Shown here: one piece after another, positions 1-8,453 of the stretch
Position numbering within the stretch: position 1 is the stretch's first letter
Layout: the number at the start of each line of letters is the position of its first letter
DNA from: Planctomycetota bacterium
GTDB lineage: Bacteria; Planctomycetota; MHYJ01; JACQXL01; JACQZI01
Direction: 5' to 3'
Assembly (NCBI GenBank): GCA_016207825.1
Contig: JACQZI010000011.1
Coordinates: 49,464 to 113,463, forward strand
Length of the DNA stretch: 64,000 bases
Position numbers and translations under genes: made by a program
The notes under the pieces: model-generated
What the model was told of the DNA's origin: nothing
Database searches by the model: none
Seen by the model: the letters and a program-made list of their open reading frames with translations, nothing else

Positions 1-162
1 AAACTCCTCTTAAATGATGTCGTCGTTGCTTCAATTGTATCATCCAAAATCCCATCTGTTAGCCGGGCAAAGATTTTTGCCTTAGGCATTTATGGATACG
101 CCCCTATAGGAACAACATGGGAGTTGTTGGCCGATTCCGTAAAAGTAATCGAGAAAAGATAA
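1..162 (+). CDS. C-terminal end of an unidentified protein (partial)
   Basis: An open frame enters from the left edge and runs 53 codons to a TAA at 160-162. The visible tail ends ...VKVIEKR and has alternating hydrophobic and charged residues without a motif I recognise. It lies 30 bp upstream of the pseudopilin gene on the same strand, so the two may be co-transcribed. The 5' end and the family lie outside the window. Confidence 0.5.
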   Translation, partial: KLLLNDVVVASIVSSKIPSVSRAKIFALGIYGYAPIGTTWELLADSVKVIEKR

Positions 163-192
163 TATGAACCATCTTTTCAAAGGAGGGTTGTC

Positions 193-807
193 ATGAAAAA
201 GAGTTGTGGTTTTACTTTGCTTGAAATGCTCGTCGTAATTAGCATTATTGTCTTGCTTGCCGCTATTTTGATCCCTAATATCTTTAAAGGGAAAAAAGAT
301 GCCGATGTCAGCGCAACTAAAGCTGAGATAATGAAGATAAAAGGAATGCTTGAACAGTATAAAAACAAATGGGGTGATTATCCCCCGACTTCGATCGCGG
401 GCTTTACGGATGGCAACAATTTAAACCAAGGGGTCGAAACCCTTGTCGCCTGCCTGGCAAACACATCTAAAGGCGGACCGTTCCTGGATTGGCAGGAAAA
501 ACGCTACAGCAATTTCGATGATGATTCAACTTCAAAAACGGATTTAACCTGGCGTTTTGGTGATAACAAGCTTAGGGAAATTGCCGATCTCTGGAGACAG
601 CCATTCGTTTATTTCCATGCACGTGATTATGCCGCCCCGGGGGCGTATGCTAATTACCAAGGACTTGACGACCTTGCTTTCTCCGCCGCCCCGCAAATGA
701 GCTCGGAAACATCCACTTATCACAATCCGGAAGAATACCAGATATGGTCAATAGGCCCGGATTGTGAAAACCAAAACGGCACGGGAGATGATGTTTCTAA
801 CTGGTAA
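193..807 (+). CDS. type II secretion GspG-like pseudopilin
   Basis: 204 residues. The N-terminus carries a prepilin-peptidase site: KKSCG followed by FTLLEM, with Glu at +5 of the mature protein, then a hydrophobic helix (about 10-29). The C-terminus (WSIGPDCENQNGTGDDVSNW) matches the calcium-binding end of T2SS major pseudopilins, usually S-GPDG-GT-DDI-NW. At 204 residues it is longer than typical GspG (about 140), with extra sequence in the middle. A strong AAAGGAGGG ribosome site precedes the ATG. It should be processed in the inner membrane and assemble into a pseudopilus. No other T2SS gene is in the window, although pilT lies at 55 kb. The gene converges on tyrS with an 11-bp gap. Confidence 0.85.
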   Translation: MKKSCGFTLLEMLVVISIIVLLAAILIPNIFKGKKDADVSATKAEIMKIKGMLEQYKNKWGDYPPTSIAGFTDGNNLNQGVETLVACLANTSKGGPFLDWQEKRYSNFDDDSTSKTDLTWRFGDNKLREIADLWRQPFVYFHARDYAAPGAYANYQGLDDLAFSAAPQMSSETSTYHNPEEYQIWSIGPDCENQNGTGDDVSNW

Positions 808-818
808 AGATTTGCCGA

Positions 819-2012
819 TTATACCTTAATCCGGCAGAAGCGGTTTTTCTTGCCGACTTTAAGTATCATTCCGTTTTTAACGACCACTTCAGATTCCGGA
901 TCGATTACTTTTTCGTTATCGATCAATACCGCCCCTTGGCTTATAAGCCGAGTCGCTGCACTGGTTGATTCCGCCATTTTGCATTTGGTTAGCAATTTAG
1001 GGAGCCAGATTTTTCCGGATTTCATATCTCCTGGTCCGAGTTGTATTTCCGGTATGTCATTGGGCATTTCTTTGCGGCTAAAAACCCGTATGAATTTATC
1101 GGCTGCTTCCTGCGCTTCAGCGGCTGTGTGATAATTGGTGACTATTTCCCTGCCCAAACGCATTTTGGCATCGCGCGGATGCTGCTTCAAGATGCTTTCG
1201 ATCTCCGCCATCTCGATTCCGGTAAGCAGAACGTAATAATCTTTCATCAGGCTATCCGGGATAGACATGGTCTTACCGAACATATCAAAAGATGGCTCGG
1301 TTACACCTATATAATTGTCCAAAGTTTTACTCATTTTATTAACACCATCCAGACCGACCAGCAAAGGAGTCGTCAGTGCGATCTGCGGGGCAATTCCTTC
1401 AGCACGCTGCAAGTCCCTGCCCACCAAAAGGTTGAAAGTCTGGTCTGTCCCGCCCAATTCCACGTCTGCCTTCACCGCCACTGAATCATATCCTTGCATC
1501 ATCGGATACAGCAATTCATGCAATCCGATCGGAGCCCTTTCCCTTAATCTTTTAGAAAAATCATCCCGCTCTATGAATCGGGCAACCGTAACCTGTGAAG
1601 TTAGCTGAAGAATATCCTTCATTTGCAATTTTCCTAACCATTCGCTATTCCGTCGCAACTCAAGCTTTTCGGCCTTAAGAATTTTCCCAACTTGCTTCAT
1701 ATATGTCTCGGCGTTAATTTCTATTTCATCCGCGGTCAATTGCGGACGAGTTTTTACTCTGCCGGAAGGGTCTCCGATTAACGCAGTAAAGTCCCCGATG
1801 ATTAACACCGCCTGGTGTCCCAAATCCTGGAACTGGCGTAACTTCCTTAAAACAACCGTATGGCCCAGATGAATATCCGGCGCTGTCGGGTCAACCCCCA
1901 GCTTTATCCTTAAAGGACGGTTTAGTTTAAGCTTTTCAATAAGTTCTGATTCGGAAAGGATATCAACCGCGCCTCTTTTAAGTATTTCCAGCTGTTTCTG
2001 CCATTTTTCCAT
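819..2012 (-). CDS. tyrS: tyrosyl-tRNA synthetase
   Basis: 397 residues, the usual size. It charges tRNA-Tyr with tyrosine in the cytoplasm. The class I HIGH motif appears as HLGH (48-51) and the KMSKS loop as KMSKT (226-230). The Rossmann core includes GGTDQTFNLLVGRD (187-200). A C-terminal S4 RNA-binding domain covers roughly 335-397. The HLGHTVV form of the first motif is typical of the TyrZ-like bacterial branch. The gene begins 7 bp after the stop of the upstream secreted-protein gene (2020-3270), and the two are probably one transcript. Confidence 0.96.
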   Translation of the reverse strand: MEKWQKQLEILKRGAVDILSESELIEKLKLNRPLRIKLGVDPTAPDIHLGHTVVLRKLRQFQDLGHQAVLIIGDFTALIGDPSGRVKTRPQLTADEIEINAETYMKQVGKILKAEKLELRRNSEWLGKLQMKDILQLTSQVTVARFIERDDFSKRLRERAPIGLHELLYPMMQGYDSVAVKADVELGGTDQTFNLLVGRDLQRAEGIAPQIALTTPLLVGLDGVNKMSKTLDNYIGVTEPSFDMFGKTMSIPDSLMKDYYVLLTGIEMAEIESILKQHPRDAKMRLGREIVTNYHTAAEAQEAADKFIRVFSRKEMPNDIPEIQLGPGDMKSGKIWLPKLLTKCKMAESTSAATRLISQGAVLIDNEKVIDPESEVVVKNGMILKVGKKNRFCRIKV

Positions 2013-2019
2013 AAATTAC

Positions 2020-3270
2020 CTATCTCTTTCGTTCTTTCCACCACTGTCGCCAAGCTTTTTCATCTATCTCCAGTGGTAATCTGGTAATATGTTTCAACGA
2101 AGTCATCACGGCTCTTCTGGATTCCTCAGGAAAACTATCCAATGAACGCATCAATAATTCTATTGCCTTATCCTTGTCTTTTTCGGGGACTAGCAGGGCG
2201 CATAAAAAAATATCTATCGGAATCCCCCCGTCCAGCGCCTGGGCCAGGCAGGGCAAAGGGTCTTTCAACACTTTTTCCACACTCGGAGGAAAAACGCGGA
2301 TAGTTGCCGGCAATGAAATTATTCTTTTAATGGCTTCATTAGAGCCCGATTTTATCTTGGAGGCTTTTATTTCCGTCCAAATGTCATATGTCCGGTAATA
2401 TATGCTGGTCGGACTATCTTTGGATGTATCTATTGTAAACGTATGTTCCCAAATCTCCTGCGGGTTAAGCTTAATGGAATTTACCGGAAGTTTTTCGTCG
2501 GTAACATCGGTCGTGCTTACATAATCGCCCAGAGGGCTGTATTCCGCGAAAGTCCGATTTATCATCATGAAAGGATTTGCCCCTAGGTTTATTTCCAATG
2601 GGTCCAAAGACACATTTTCCATCTTGAACGTAACGAATATTTTGTCACCGATTTCATATATATCTTTTGGCGTCCGCAGTGTTACCCGGACAACGCTTTT
2701 CTGAATGATTTTCTCCTCGCACAAAATGCGAAACAGTTGTATTTTCTCGCGGAACGAAACTTTTGGCTCAAGCTTGTTTATGGCATTGATTGTATCCAGC
2801 GCTTCCTGGTATTGTTCTTTCTGATAAGACTGCACCGCCTGCAGGTATTTGGAATAAAAATATTTTTCAATAACGGCAACTTCCTTTTCCGAAGAAACAC
2901 CGATTAATTCCTGCCATATTTTCAGGTTCGCCTTGATTTCATCCGCCGAAGGCAGTTGGAATGCATGTATCTGGCTAACCAGCTCCAGATAAATCCCTTT
3001 ATCTTTCAGCTTATCAACCAGGAACGGAATAGCCGGCAACCCGATCTCTTTCAGTTTCTGGAAAGCCGCCTTGGCTTGGGCACTATCTTGGCTTTCTAGT
3101 TTCGCGATAAGTTCGATGATTTGATTTGTTTGGCTGATTAATTGTTCGCTCTCGGTTTGCTTATCGTCCTTTTGGAGAGGTTCGGGTTTCTTGTCTTTAC
3201 CGGTGTCTTGCGCCCACAAAAAAGCGGACGCAACAAGGAAACAACCGATAAGAATCAAGCGTTTAGCCAT
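2020..3270 (-). CDS. secreted protein of unknown function with a HEAT-like segment
   Basis: 416 residues with a clear Sec signal peptide (hydrophobic residues 4-19, cleavage near AFLWAQ). After a charged linker there is a HEAT-like helix pair (around FQKLKEIGLPAIPFLVDKLK), a middle region rich in beta strands (about 190-330), and a C-terminal helical part ending in WRQWWKERKR. No catalytic motif is evident. It lies between rplT (13 bp upstream) and tyrS (7 bp downstream) on the same strand. The mixed beta/HEAT layout resembles uncharacterised secreted proteins of Planctomycetota-type genomes, but that is only an impression. Confidence 0.7.
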   Translation of the reverse strand: MAKRLILIGCFLVASAFLWAQDTGKDKKPEPLQKDDKQTESEQLISQTNQIIELIAKLESQDSAQAKAAFQKLKEIGLPAIPFLVDKLKDKGIYLELVSQIHAFQLPSADEIKANLKIWQELIGVSSEKEVAVIEKYFYSKYLQAVQSYQKEQYQEALDTINAINKLEPKVSFREKIQLFRILCEEKIIQKSVVRVTLRTPKDIYEIGDKIFVTFKMENVSLDPLEINLGANPFMMINRTFAEYSPLGDYVSTTDVTDEKLPVNSIKLNPQEIWEHTFTIDTSKDSPTSIYYRTYDIWTEIKASKIKSGSNEAIKRIISLPATIRVFPPSVEKVLKDPLPCLAQALDGGIPIDIFLCALLVPEKDKDKAIELLMRSLDSFPEESRRAVMTSLKHITRLPLEIDEKAWRQWWKERKR

Positions 3271-3283
3271 AACATACCTGGAA

Positions 3284-3637
3284 TTAAAGGTGTGCCCGTG
3301 CTGTTTTGACTAACTTTTCAAATACGTTCGGCTGGTTAATCGCCAGCTCTGATATTACCTTACGGTTAAGGTCAACTTTTGCTTTCTTTAAACCCTCTAT
3401 AAACCGGCTGTATGAAATGCCGCTGGTTTCAGCCGCGGCTGAAATACGGGTAATCCAAAGCCTGCGGAAATCGCGCTTTTTCTGCTTGCGCCCCCTGAAA
3501 GCGTCGCGCCCGGCTCCGGTAATGGTTTCCTTCATGCTGCGGTAAAGCCGTCGCCTGCCGCCGACATAGCCTTTGGCTTGTTTCATCATTCGAACCTTAC
3601 GGCGATGTCTTGGAACGTTGCTGACTGCTCGTGTCAT
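3284..3637 (-). CDS. rplT: 50S ribosomal protein L20
   Basis: 117 residues, the normal L20 length. It contains the conserved basic start (MTRAVSNVPRHRRKVRMMKQ) and the RLWITRISAA segment that binds 23S rRNA. Start codon choice is firm: AAAGGAGG precedes the ATG with correct spacing. L20 normally follows infC and rpmI (IF3, L35), but neither is present here. The upstream neighbour is a metallo-hydrolase, and a promoter-like sequence lies in the 138-bp gap, so rplT seems to be transcribed on its own. Confidence 0.97.
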   Translation of the reverse strand: MTRAVSNVPRHRRKVRMMKQAKGYVGGRRRLYRSMKETITGAGRDAFRGRKQKKRDFRRLWITRISAAAETSGISYSRFIEGLKKAKVDLNRKVISELAINQPNVFEKLVKTARAHL

Positions 3638-3681
3638 ATAGCCTCCTTTAAAATATATTCCCGGTTATTAATAAAGGATAG

Positions 3682-3710
3682 AATGTAACATAATCAACCA
3701 CCTAAATCAA
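3682..3710 (-). promoter_or_regulatory. probable rplT promoter
   Basis: On the minus strand TTGATT (3705-3710) and TACATT (3682-3687) are separated by 17 bp, about 45 bp upstream of the rplT ATG. This gives a short leader that contains the AAAGGAGG site. Confidence 0.45.
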
Positions 3711-3775
3711 GAAAAATAAATGAGCGGCTCTCTGGTTCCGGCCTTTTTAGAAGGCTTGCCGCAAAAAGGAAATGG

Positions 3776-4624
3776 TTATATTTCTAGCTTTTTAAAATCA
3801 TGGGCCAGTTGCACGCGACCGGTTGCGATTTCCGGATATGACTGTTTAACCTGTTTTAAAAGGTCAAATTTATCGGCCACTTCATAGATATGGGTTAGCA
3901 ACACCTTTCTCACGCCCGATTCTTTCACAATTCCGGCAATCTTTTTGGGCGTTAAATGAAAAGGCATTTTTATCTCGTCGGAAGTGGAACATTCGGTAAT
4001 CAAAAGATTCGCTTCTTTAGCAAGCTTTACGATATTAGGGCAATAATCCGTGTCGCCTGAATAAACCACGGATTTCTTTTTGTTTTCTATGCGGTAACCG
4101 ACCGAATACTTTTCATGCACCATTTCGGCCGTTTTTAAAGACCACCCCTCGAATTTCATTTCATTATTAAGCACCTCCTTGATTGTTAAGGGGTAAGACG
4201 AAGCCTCCACCCATGAACCGTAGAGCGCTTTTATTTTCCCAAGGAATTTCTTGAAACCGCGAGGGCCGAAAATAAAAAGCGGTTTGGAGCGGAAGCCTTT
4301 TCCGCCAGCGTTAATAAACCGGTTAAGCTCTCCGGGCAGGTTTTTCTTAGCCACCACCTGATACTTCGCGCAGAAAAGGAAATCTGTTAAATCAATGGTG
4401 TGGTCGGGATGGAGATGCGAATAAAAAATGATGTCGATATCATTGGTTGTCAGACCCATTTTAGCCAGCTGACGCATGGAACCCGGACCTGAATCCATCA
4501 GGATATTGAGTTTGCGTATTTTCCCACTACCGGGAAAAGCTCCGGACAGGCTGACAACAATTCCCGGAGAAGCACGCTCTTTGCGCGGGAAGCCGGTTCC
4601 GCTTCCAAGAAAGGTTATTTGCAT
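3776..4624 (-). CDS. MBL-fold metallo-hydrolase, RNase Z-like
   Basis: 282 residues of the metallo-beta-lactamase fold. It starts with the MQITFLGSGTGFP strand-loop typical of the RNase Z/ElaC branch. Metal ligands are in HLHPDH (about residue 84), a later SGDTDY aspartate and the histidine of LLTHIYEV. Such enzymes cut tRNA 3' ends or hydrolyse phosphodiesters. The long exosite arm of true RNase Z is not evident, so the substrate is open. The start ATG lies 13 bp after the stop of the DRTGG gene, which suggests co-transcription. Confidence 0.85.
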   Translation of the reverse strand: MQITFLGSGTGFPRKERASPGIVVSLSGAFPGSGKIRKLNILMDSGPGSMRQLAKMGLTTNDIDIIFYSHLHPDHTIDLTDFLFCAKYQVVAKKNLPGELNRFINAGGKGFRSKPLFIFGPRGFKKFLGKIKALYGSWVEASSYPLTIKEVLNNEMKFEGWSLKTAEMVHEKYSVGYRIENKKKSVVYSGDTDYCPNIVKLAKEANLLITECSTSDEIKMPFHLTPKKIAGIVKESGVRKVLLTHIYEVADKFDLLKQVKQSYPEIATGRVQLAHDFKKLEI

Positions 4625-4637
4625 ATTACATATTTCA

Positions 4638-5717
4638 CTATAATTTCAGCCGTTTGTAAATCATTTTCGTATTTATATGCGAGGTTACCGCCCGGATTGC
4701 CTCTTTCACTTTGGATGGGGTCGCTAATCCTATATGCTTTGCCAAGGCGTCTAATTTGTTCATTGTTCGCATGATATCATACGGGACGACTAGGACCGGC
4801 ACCTTTAATTCTTCGGCGCGGGAAAGGATAATATCACTTGGATAAAGCTTGTCCGTAAGAATAAGGCATTTCAGAGGCATCTCCAAAGCAGCCAACTGGA
4901 TATCCGAGCGGTCGCCGCTCGTAACCACGGCTTGGCACTTTTCCTTGCGGAAAAGCGCAAGTGAGCTTTCCACGTTTGCCACGCCCATGCAAAATTGTTC
5001 CACCATATTATCCAGCTTTTCCTTGCCGGCAATTAATTCGCCCTGCAAAGAATCCCTGATTTCCCCTAGCGATACGGCATCAAGGGCGCGTTCTTGCGGA
5101 ATGATTCCCAGAACCGGGATATCCTCGTTTTTCAGGTACGGAATCGCCTTGGTTTTTATGGCATTAAGCTTGGCAGGAGGAACGGAATTAAAGACTACGC
5201 CAATCAAAAGATTTCCCAAAAGTTTTTTAACGCTGATAAAATTATCTACGGATTCTCCCAGGTTTGTGAATTTATCTATGATAATAGTATGCCAGTTAAA
5301 GTCTTTGATAAGGCTGATTTCAGTCAACCCGAAAATACCACCCCGGTAAAACCTGCCCAACCCTTTGACAAGAACAACATCCTTTGTCTCGGAAAGAGTG
5401 TTAAAGGCGTTGCGGACGCGGTTATACAACTCCTTTTTTACCGCCTCTTTTCCTTTGAGAGCAAGGCTCCGGTCAACAAGCGAATCGCTGAGAAGCACCG
5501 GGCAATTTACGGCCGGCTGGAGAGGAAGCCCCAAATGCTGGTGGAAAAAGACGATATCGGCATCGGTTATCGTCCGTTCAAAGCGGTGCGGTTTATTCCC
5601 AATCGGCTTAAAGAAACTTAGCTCATATCCGCTTTGCTTTATCTTGTGGCCCAGGCCGACCAGCAAAAGATTCTTGCCCGCAAAATCAGAACTGGAAGAA
5701 ATGCATAATGTTTTCAT
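4638..5717 (-). CDS. DRTGG-domain, BioD-like phosphotransacetylase-family protein
   Basis: 359 residues. The N-terminal 200 residues form a P-loop NTPase of the BioD/CobQ type, with the nucleotide loop written SSSSDFAGKN and switch-like segments VVLVKGLGRF and NLLIGVVFNSVP. Residues of about 215-350 match the DRTGG domain (VVTSGDRSDIQLAAL, then LILTDKLYPSD and VPVLVVPYD). This combination is found at the N-terminus of large phosphotransacetylases and as stand-alone proteins of unclear function. It lies 51 bp downstream of an ADP-forming acetate-CoA ligase, which points to a role in acetate/acetyl-CoA metabolism or its control. AAGGAGA precedes the ATG. Confidence 0.8.
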   Translation of the reverse strand: MKTLCISSSSDFAGKNLLLVGLGHKIKQSGYELSFFKPIGNKPHRFERTITDADIVFFHQHLGLPLQPAVNCPVLLSDSLVDRSLALKGKEAVKKELYNRVRNAFNTLSETKDVVLVKGLGRFYRGGIFGLTEISLIKDFNWHTIIIDKFTNLGESVDNFISVKKLLGNLLIGVVFNSVPPAKLNAIKTKAIPYLKNEDIPVLGIIPQERALDAVSLGEIRDSLQGELIAGKEKLDNMVEQFCMGVANVESSLALFRKEKCQAVVTSGDRSDIQLAALEMPLKCLILTDKLYPSDIILSRAEELKVPVLVVPYDIMRTMNKLDALAKHIGLATPSKVKEAIRAVTSHINTKMIYKRLKL

Positions 5718-5768
5718 AATTATCTCCTTGCTTTTAATTCTTTAACCTTTGAACCTTTAAACATCGTG

Positions 5769-7889
5769 TTACAGCCAATCCGCTCCTTTCAAAGAAAGCC
5801 TCGCATCCAACGCCATACCACCTTTCCCGTCCTCAAACACCTTAAAGGGATTAATATCCAACTCGCTTATTTGAGGGAAGTCGGTAACAAGCTCTGCCAG
5901 GCGTAGGATAGTCTCTTTTATCGCATCGATATCCGATCGCGCCTCACCGCGCACTCCGGACAATATCGGATAACTCTTTATCTCTTTTATCATGGAAAGC
6001 GCCTCAGGTTCGGTTAGTGGCAGGACGCGGAACGAAACATCTTTTAAAGTTTCCACATAAATACCTCCCAACCCAAACATCAAAAGCGGTCCGAACTGCG
6101 GGTCGCGCGTCATCCCGATAATTATTTCCTTGCCGCCGGTCACCATCTTTTGGATGGAAACGCCTTCAATTTGCGCCGAAGGAACCCGTGACTGCGCGGT
6201 AATAATAATCTCGTCGAATACCACCTTTGCTTCTTCCGCATCGGCAATATTTAACCGGACCCCGTTGACATCGCTTTTATGAATAATATCCGGTGAAACT
6301 ATTTTCATAACTACTGGGAAACCGATTTGCTTCACCATCTGTCCCGCTTCGTTTGCCGTCCGTGCAATCAGGTTCTGGGGCACTTTTATTCCGTAAGCAC
6401 CGAATATCTTTAAAGCCGCTTCCGCCCCAAGTTGAGAATGCCCATTGATAATCGCGGTATTGATAATCTTGCTGGCAAGGGGTTTATTTACACTAAACCG
6501 TTTGATAATCTGTTTTACCGGCTGTTGCCGGATATTATAATAACGCATAGCCGCTTCGAAGGCAAATATTGCCTGCTCCGGCATCTGGTAATACGGAAAA
6601 TGCGCTGCAGAAAGAATCTTAATCCCTTCGGAAGCGAATTCTCCTCCCATAAAAACGGCAAATATCGGCTTGGGCGATTTGTGGGCAAGTTTAATAATCG
6701 TATGCGCCAATTGAGCCGGGGGCAACTGGCTTGTCGCCGGAGTATATATAACCAAAACTCCATCCACTTTAGGGTCTTTTAATACCGTGTTTATCGCGAA
6801 TGTATAACGTGCTTTATCGGCATCGGCAATCAAATCAACCGGGTTATAAATTGCCACGCCGGGCGGCAAATTGCGCCTTAAGGTTTCAACAGTCTTGTTA
6901 CCGAAAGGCGCCAGCTCTAAAACAGGTGATTTCTCCAAGGCGTCGGCTGCCAGGATTGCCGGACCGCCTGAATTGGTTACTATCCCGATATTCGGCCCTT
7001 TTAATAATTTAGTTTTAATAAACGCCTTTGCCGCATCAAAGAGTTCCAGCAGTGTATTGACGCGGATAATGCCGGATTGCCTGAACGCCGCCTGGTAAGC
7101 CGCATCGCGCCCTGCCAGCGAACCCGTATGTGAGGAAACCGCCCGCGCGCCTGCCTTGGTTGTTCCACCTTTTACCATGATAATCGGTTTCTTGCGGCTG
7201 ACCTTGCGCCCAATTTTCATGAACTCTATCCCGTGTTCTATCCCTTCCAGATATCCCAGAATCACTTTAGTTTGGGGGTCGTTTTCCAGGTGTTTCAGAA
7301 GTTTTATTTCATCCACGTCAATTTTATTGCCCAGTGATATCAATTTTGATAAGCCAATTCGTTCTTTTATCGTCCAGTCGAGTATCCCCATGGCAAGCGC
7401 TCCGGATTGGGAAAAGAATGTAATTTCTCCCTGGCGTGGGATCTTCGGAGTGATGGAAAAGGTAGCGTTCATAGAGGCAGAGGTTGAAATCAAACCCACG
7501 CAGTTTGGTCCTATCAGGCTGATTCCATATTTCTTTGCAACAGCCTGTATTTCTTTTTCCATTGCTGCACCTTGGGGACCTGTTTCCTTGAATCCGGCGG
7601 TTATTATAATGCCGGCTTTGGCGCGCTTGGAAATACAATCCTTTAAAGCAGGCAATACGTACGGCGCCGGGATGGAAAACACCGCCATATCAATATTGCC
7701 GGGAATATCACTGGCCGAAGGATAGCATTTAAGAGTAAGAATGCGTTTGGCTGAAGGGTTAACCGGATAAACCTTACCGTCAAACTTGCTTAAAATAATA
7801 TTGCGCAGGACAATATGCCCGAGTTTGCCTGATTCGCGCGAAGCACCGATGACTGCAATACTTTTAGGATTAAATAAATATTTAAGCAT
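5769..7889 (-). CDS. acetate-CoA ligase (ADP-forming), fused alpha and beta subunits
   Basis: 706 residues. The N-terminal CoA-binding domain starts FNPKSIAVIGASRESGKLG. Next comes the succinyl-CoA-ligase-like domain with the phospho-histidine loop SSHTGSLAGRD (about residue 255). The C-terminal third is an ATP-grasp domain (about 480-706, with KIVSPDIIHKSDVNGVRL). The enzyme interconverts acetyl-CoA + ADP + Pi and acetate + CoA + ATP, so it can make ATP during fermentation or activate acetate. The subunits are joined as in many archaeal and candidate-phylum proteins. The DRTGG gene follows and rpiB precedes it by 10 bp. Confidence 0.93.
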   Translation of the reverse strand: MLKYLFNPKSIAVIGASRESGKLGHIVLRNIILSKFDGKVYPVNPSAKRILTLKCYPSASDIPGNIDMAVFSIPAPYVLPALKDCISKRAKAGIIITAGFKETGPQGAAMEKEIQAVAKKYGISLIGPNCVGLISTSASMNATFSITPKIPRQGEITFFSQSGALAMGILDWTIKERIGLSKLISLGNKIDVDEIKLLKHLENDPQTKVILGYLEGIEHGIEFMKIGRKVSRKKPIIMVKGGTTKAGARAVSSHTGSLAGRDAAYQAAFRQSGIIRVNTLLELFDAAKAFIKTKLLKGPNIGIVTNSGGPAILAADALEKSPVLELAPFGNKTVETLRRNLPPGVAIYNPVDLIADADKARYTFAINTVLKDPKVDGVLVIYTPATSQLPPAQLAHTIIKLAHKSPKPIFAVFMGGEFASEGIKILSAAHFPYYQMPEQAIFAFEAAMRYYNIRQQPVKQIIKRFSVNKPLASKIINTAIINGHSQLGAEAALKIFGAYGIKVPQNLIARTANEAGQMVKQIGFPVVMKIVSPDIIHKSDVNGVRLNIADAEEAKVVFDEIIITAQSRVPSAQIEGVSIQKMVTGGKEIIIGMTRDPQFGPLLMFGLGGIYVETLKDVSFRVLPLTEPEALSMIKEIKSYPILSGVRGEARSDIDAIKETILRLAELVTDFPQISELDINPFKVFEDGKGGMALDARLSLKGADWL

Positions 7890-7899
7890 ATAGAATACT

Positions 7900-8358
7900 C
7901 TATTTCAGCTTCTTCACCCTTCGCTCATGCCTCCCTCTTTCAAACGGGGTTGCTATCCACACCTTGATAATCGCCTTGATTTTATTCATGGGAATCAGGC
8001 GTGCGCCCAAACAAAGGAGATTTGCATTGTTATGGCGGCGTGAAAGTTCGGCAGTGGTTTTATCATAACAGTTTGCCGCCCTTACGCCTTTGATTCTATT
8101 CGCCGCAATGCACATCCCCATTCCGCTGCCGCAGACAAGTATGCCGAAGGTAAATTTCTTCTGAGCCACGGCACGGGCAACCTTATATGCGTAATCTGGA
8201 TAATCCACAGATTCTTCTGAATACGCTCCGAAATCACGAACTTTCGCAAGAAAGCGATGCCCCGACGAACGTCGGGATTTTCTTAAAGTTTTTAAATACG
8301 CCTTAATTTTTTCTTTCACCTGCCAGCCTGCGTGGTCTGAACCGATTGCTATTTTCAT
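7900..8358 (-). CDS. rpiB: ribose-5-phosphate isomerase B with an in-frame palindromic insertion
   Basis: Interconverts ribose 5-phosphate and ribulose 5-phosphate. It starts MKIAIGSDHAGW and has the catalytic cysteine loop VCGSGMGMCIAANR and the DYPDYAYKVA segment. I place the start at 8358, after a GGAAGG ribosome site, rather than at an in-frame ATG 18 bp further upstream, because the family begins with this strand. Between helix 1 and the conserved DFGAYSEESVDYP there are about 12-15 extra residues (KSRRSSGHRFLAK). They are encoded by a short palindrome, CCCGAC-GAAC-GTCGGG, at 8261-8276. The reading frame is kept, so the protein may still be active. Confidence 0.92.
   Translation of the reverse strand: MKIAIGSDHAGWQVKEKIKAYLKTLRKSRRSSGHRFLAKVRDFGAYSEESVDYPDYAYKVARAVAQKKFTFGILVCGSGMGMCIAANRIKGVRAANCYDKTTAELSRRHNNANLLCLGARLIPMNKIKAIIKVWIATPFERGRHERRVKKLK
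8261..8276. repeat. short palindromic element inside rpiB
   Basis: CCCGAC, loop GAAC, GTCGGG. The same loop and closely similar arms occur after recA (24825-24844). It sits in the reading frame of rpiB and adds residues absent from the family. Confidence 0.7.
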
Positions 8359-8453
8359 ATATTTCCTTCCTCTCACTACCGAGCTACTAAGAACGCCCGA
8401 CTAATTTTGAATAAAATTATTTCTCCTTCTCTGTGTCTCTGCGGCTAAAAACA

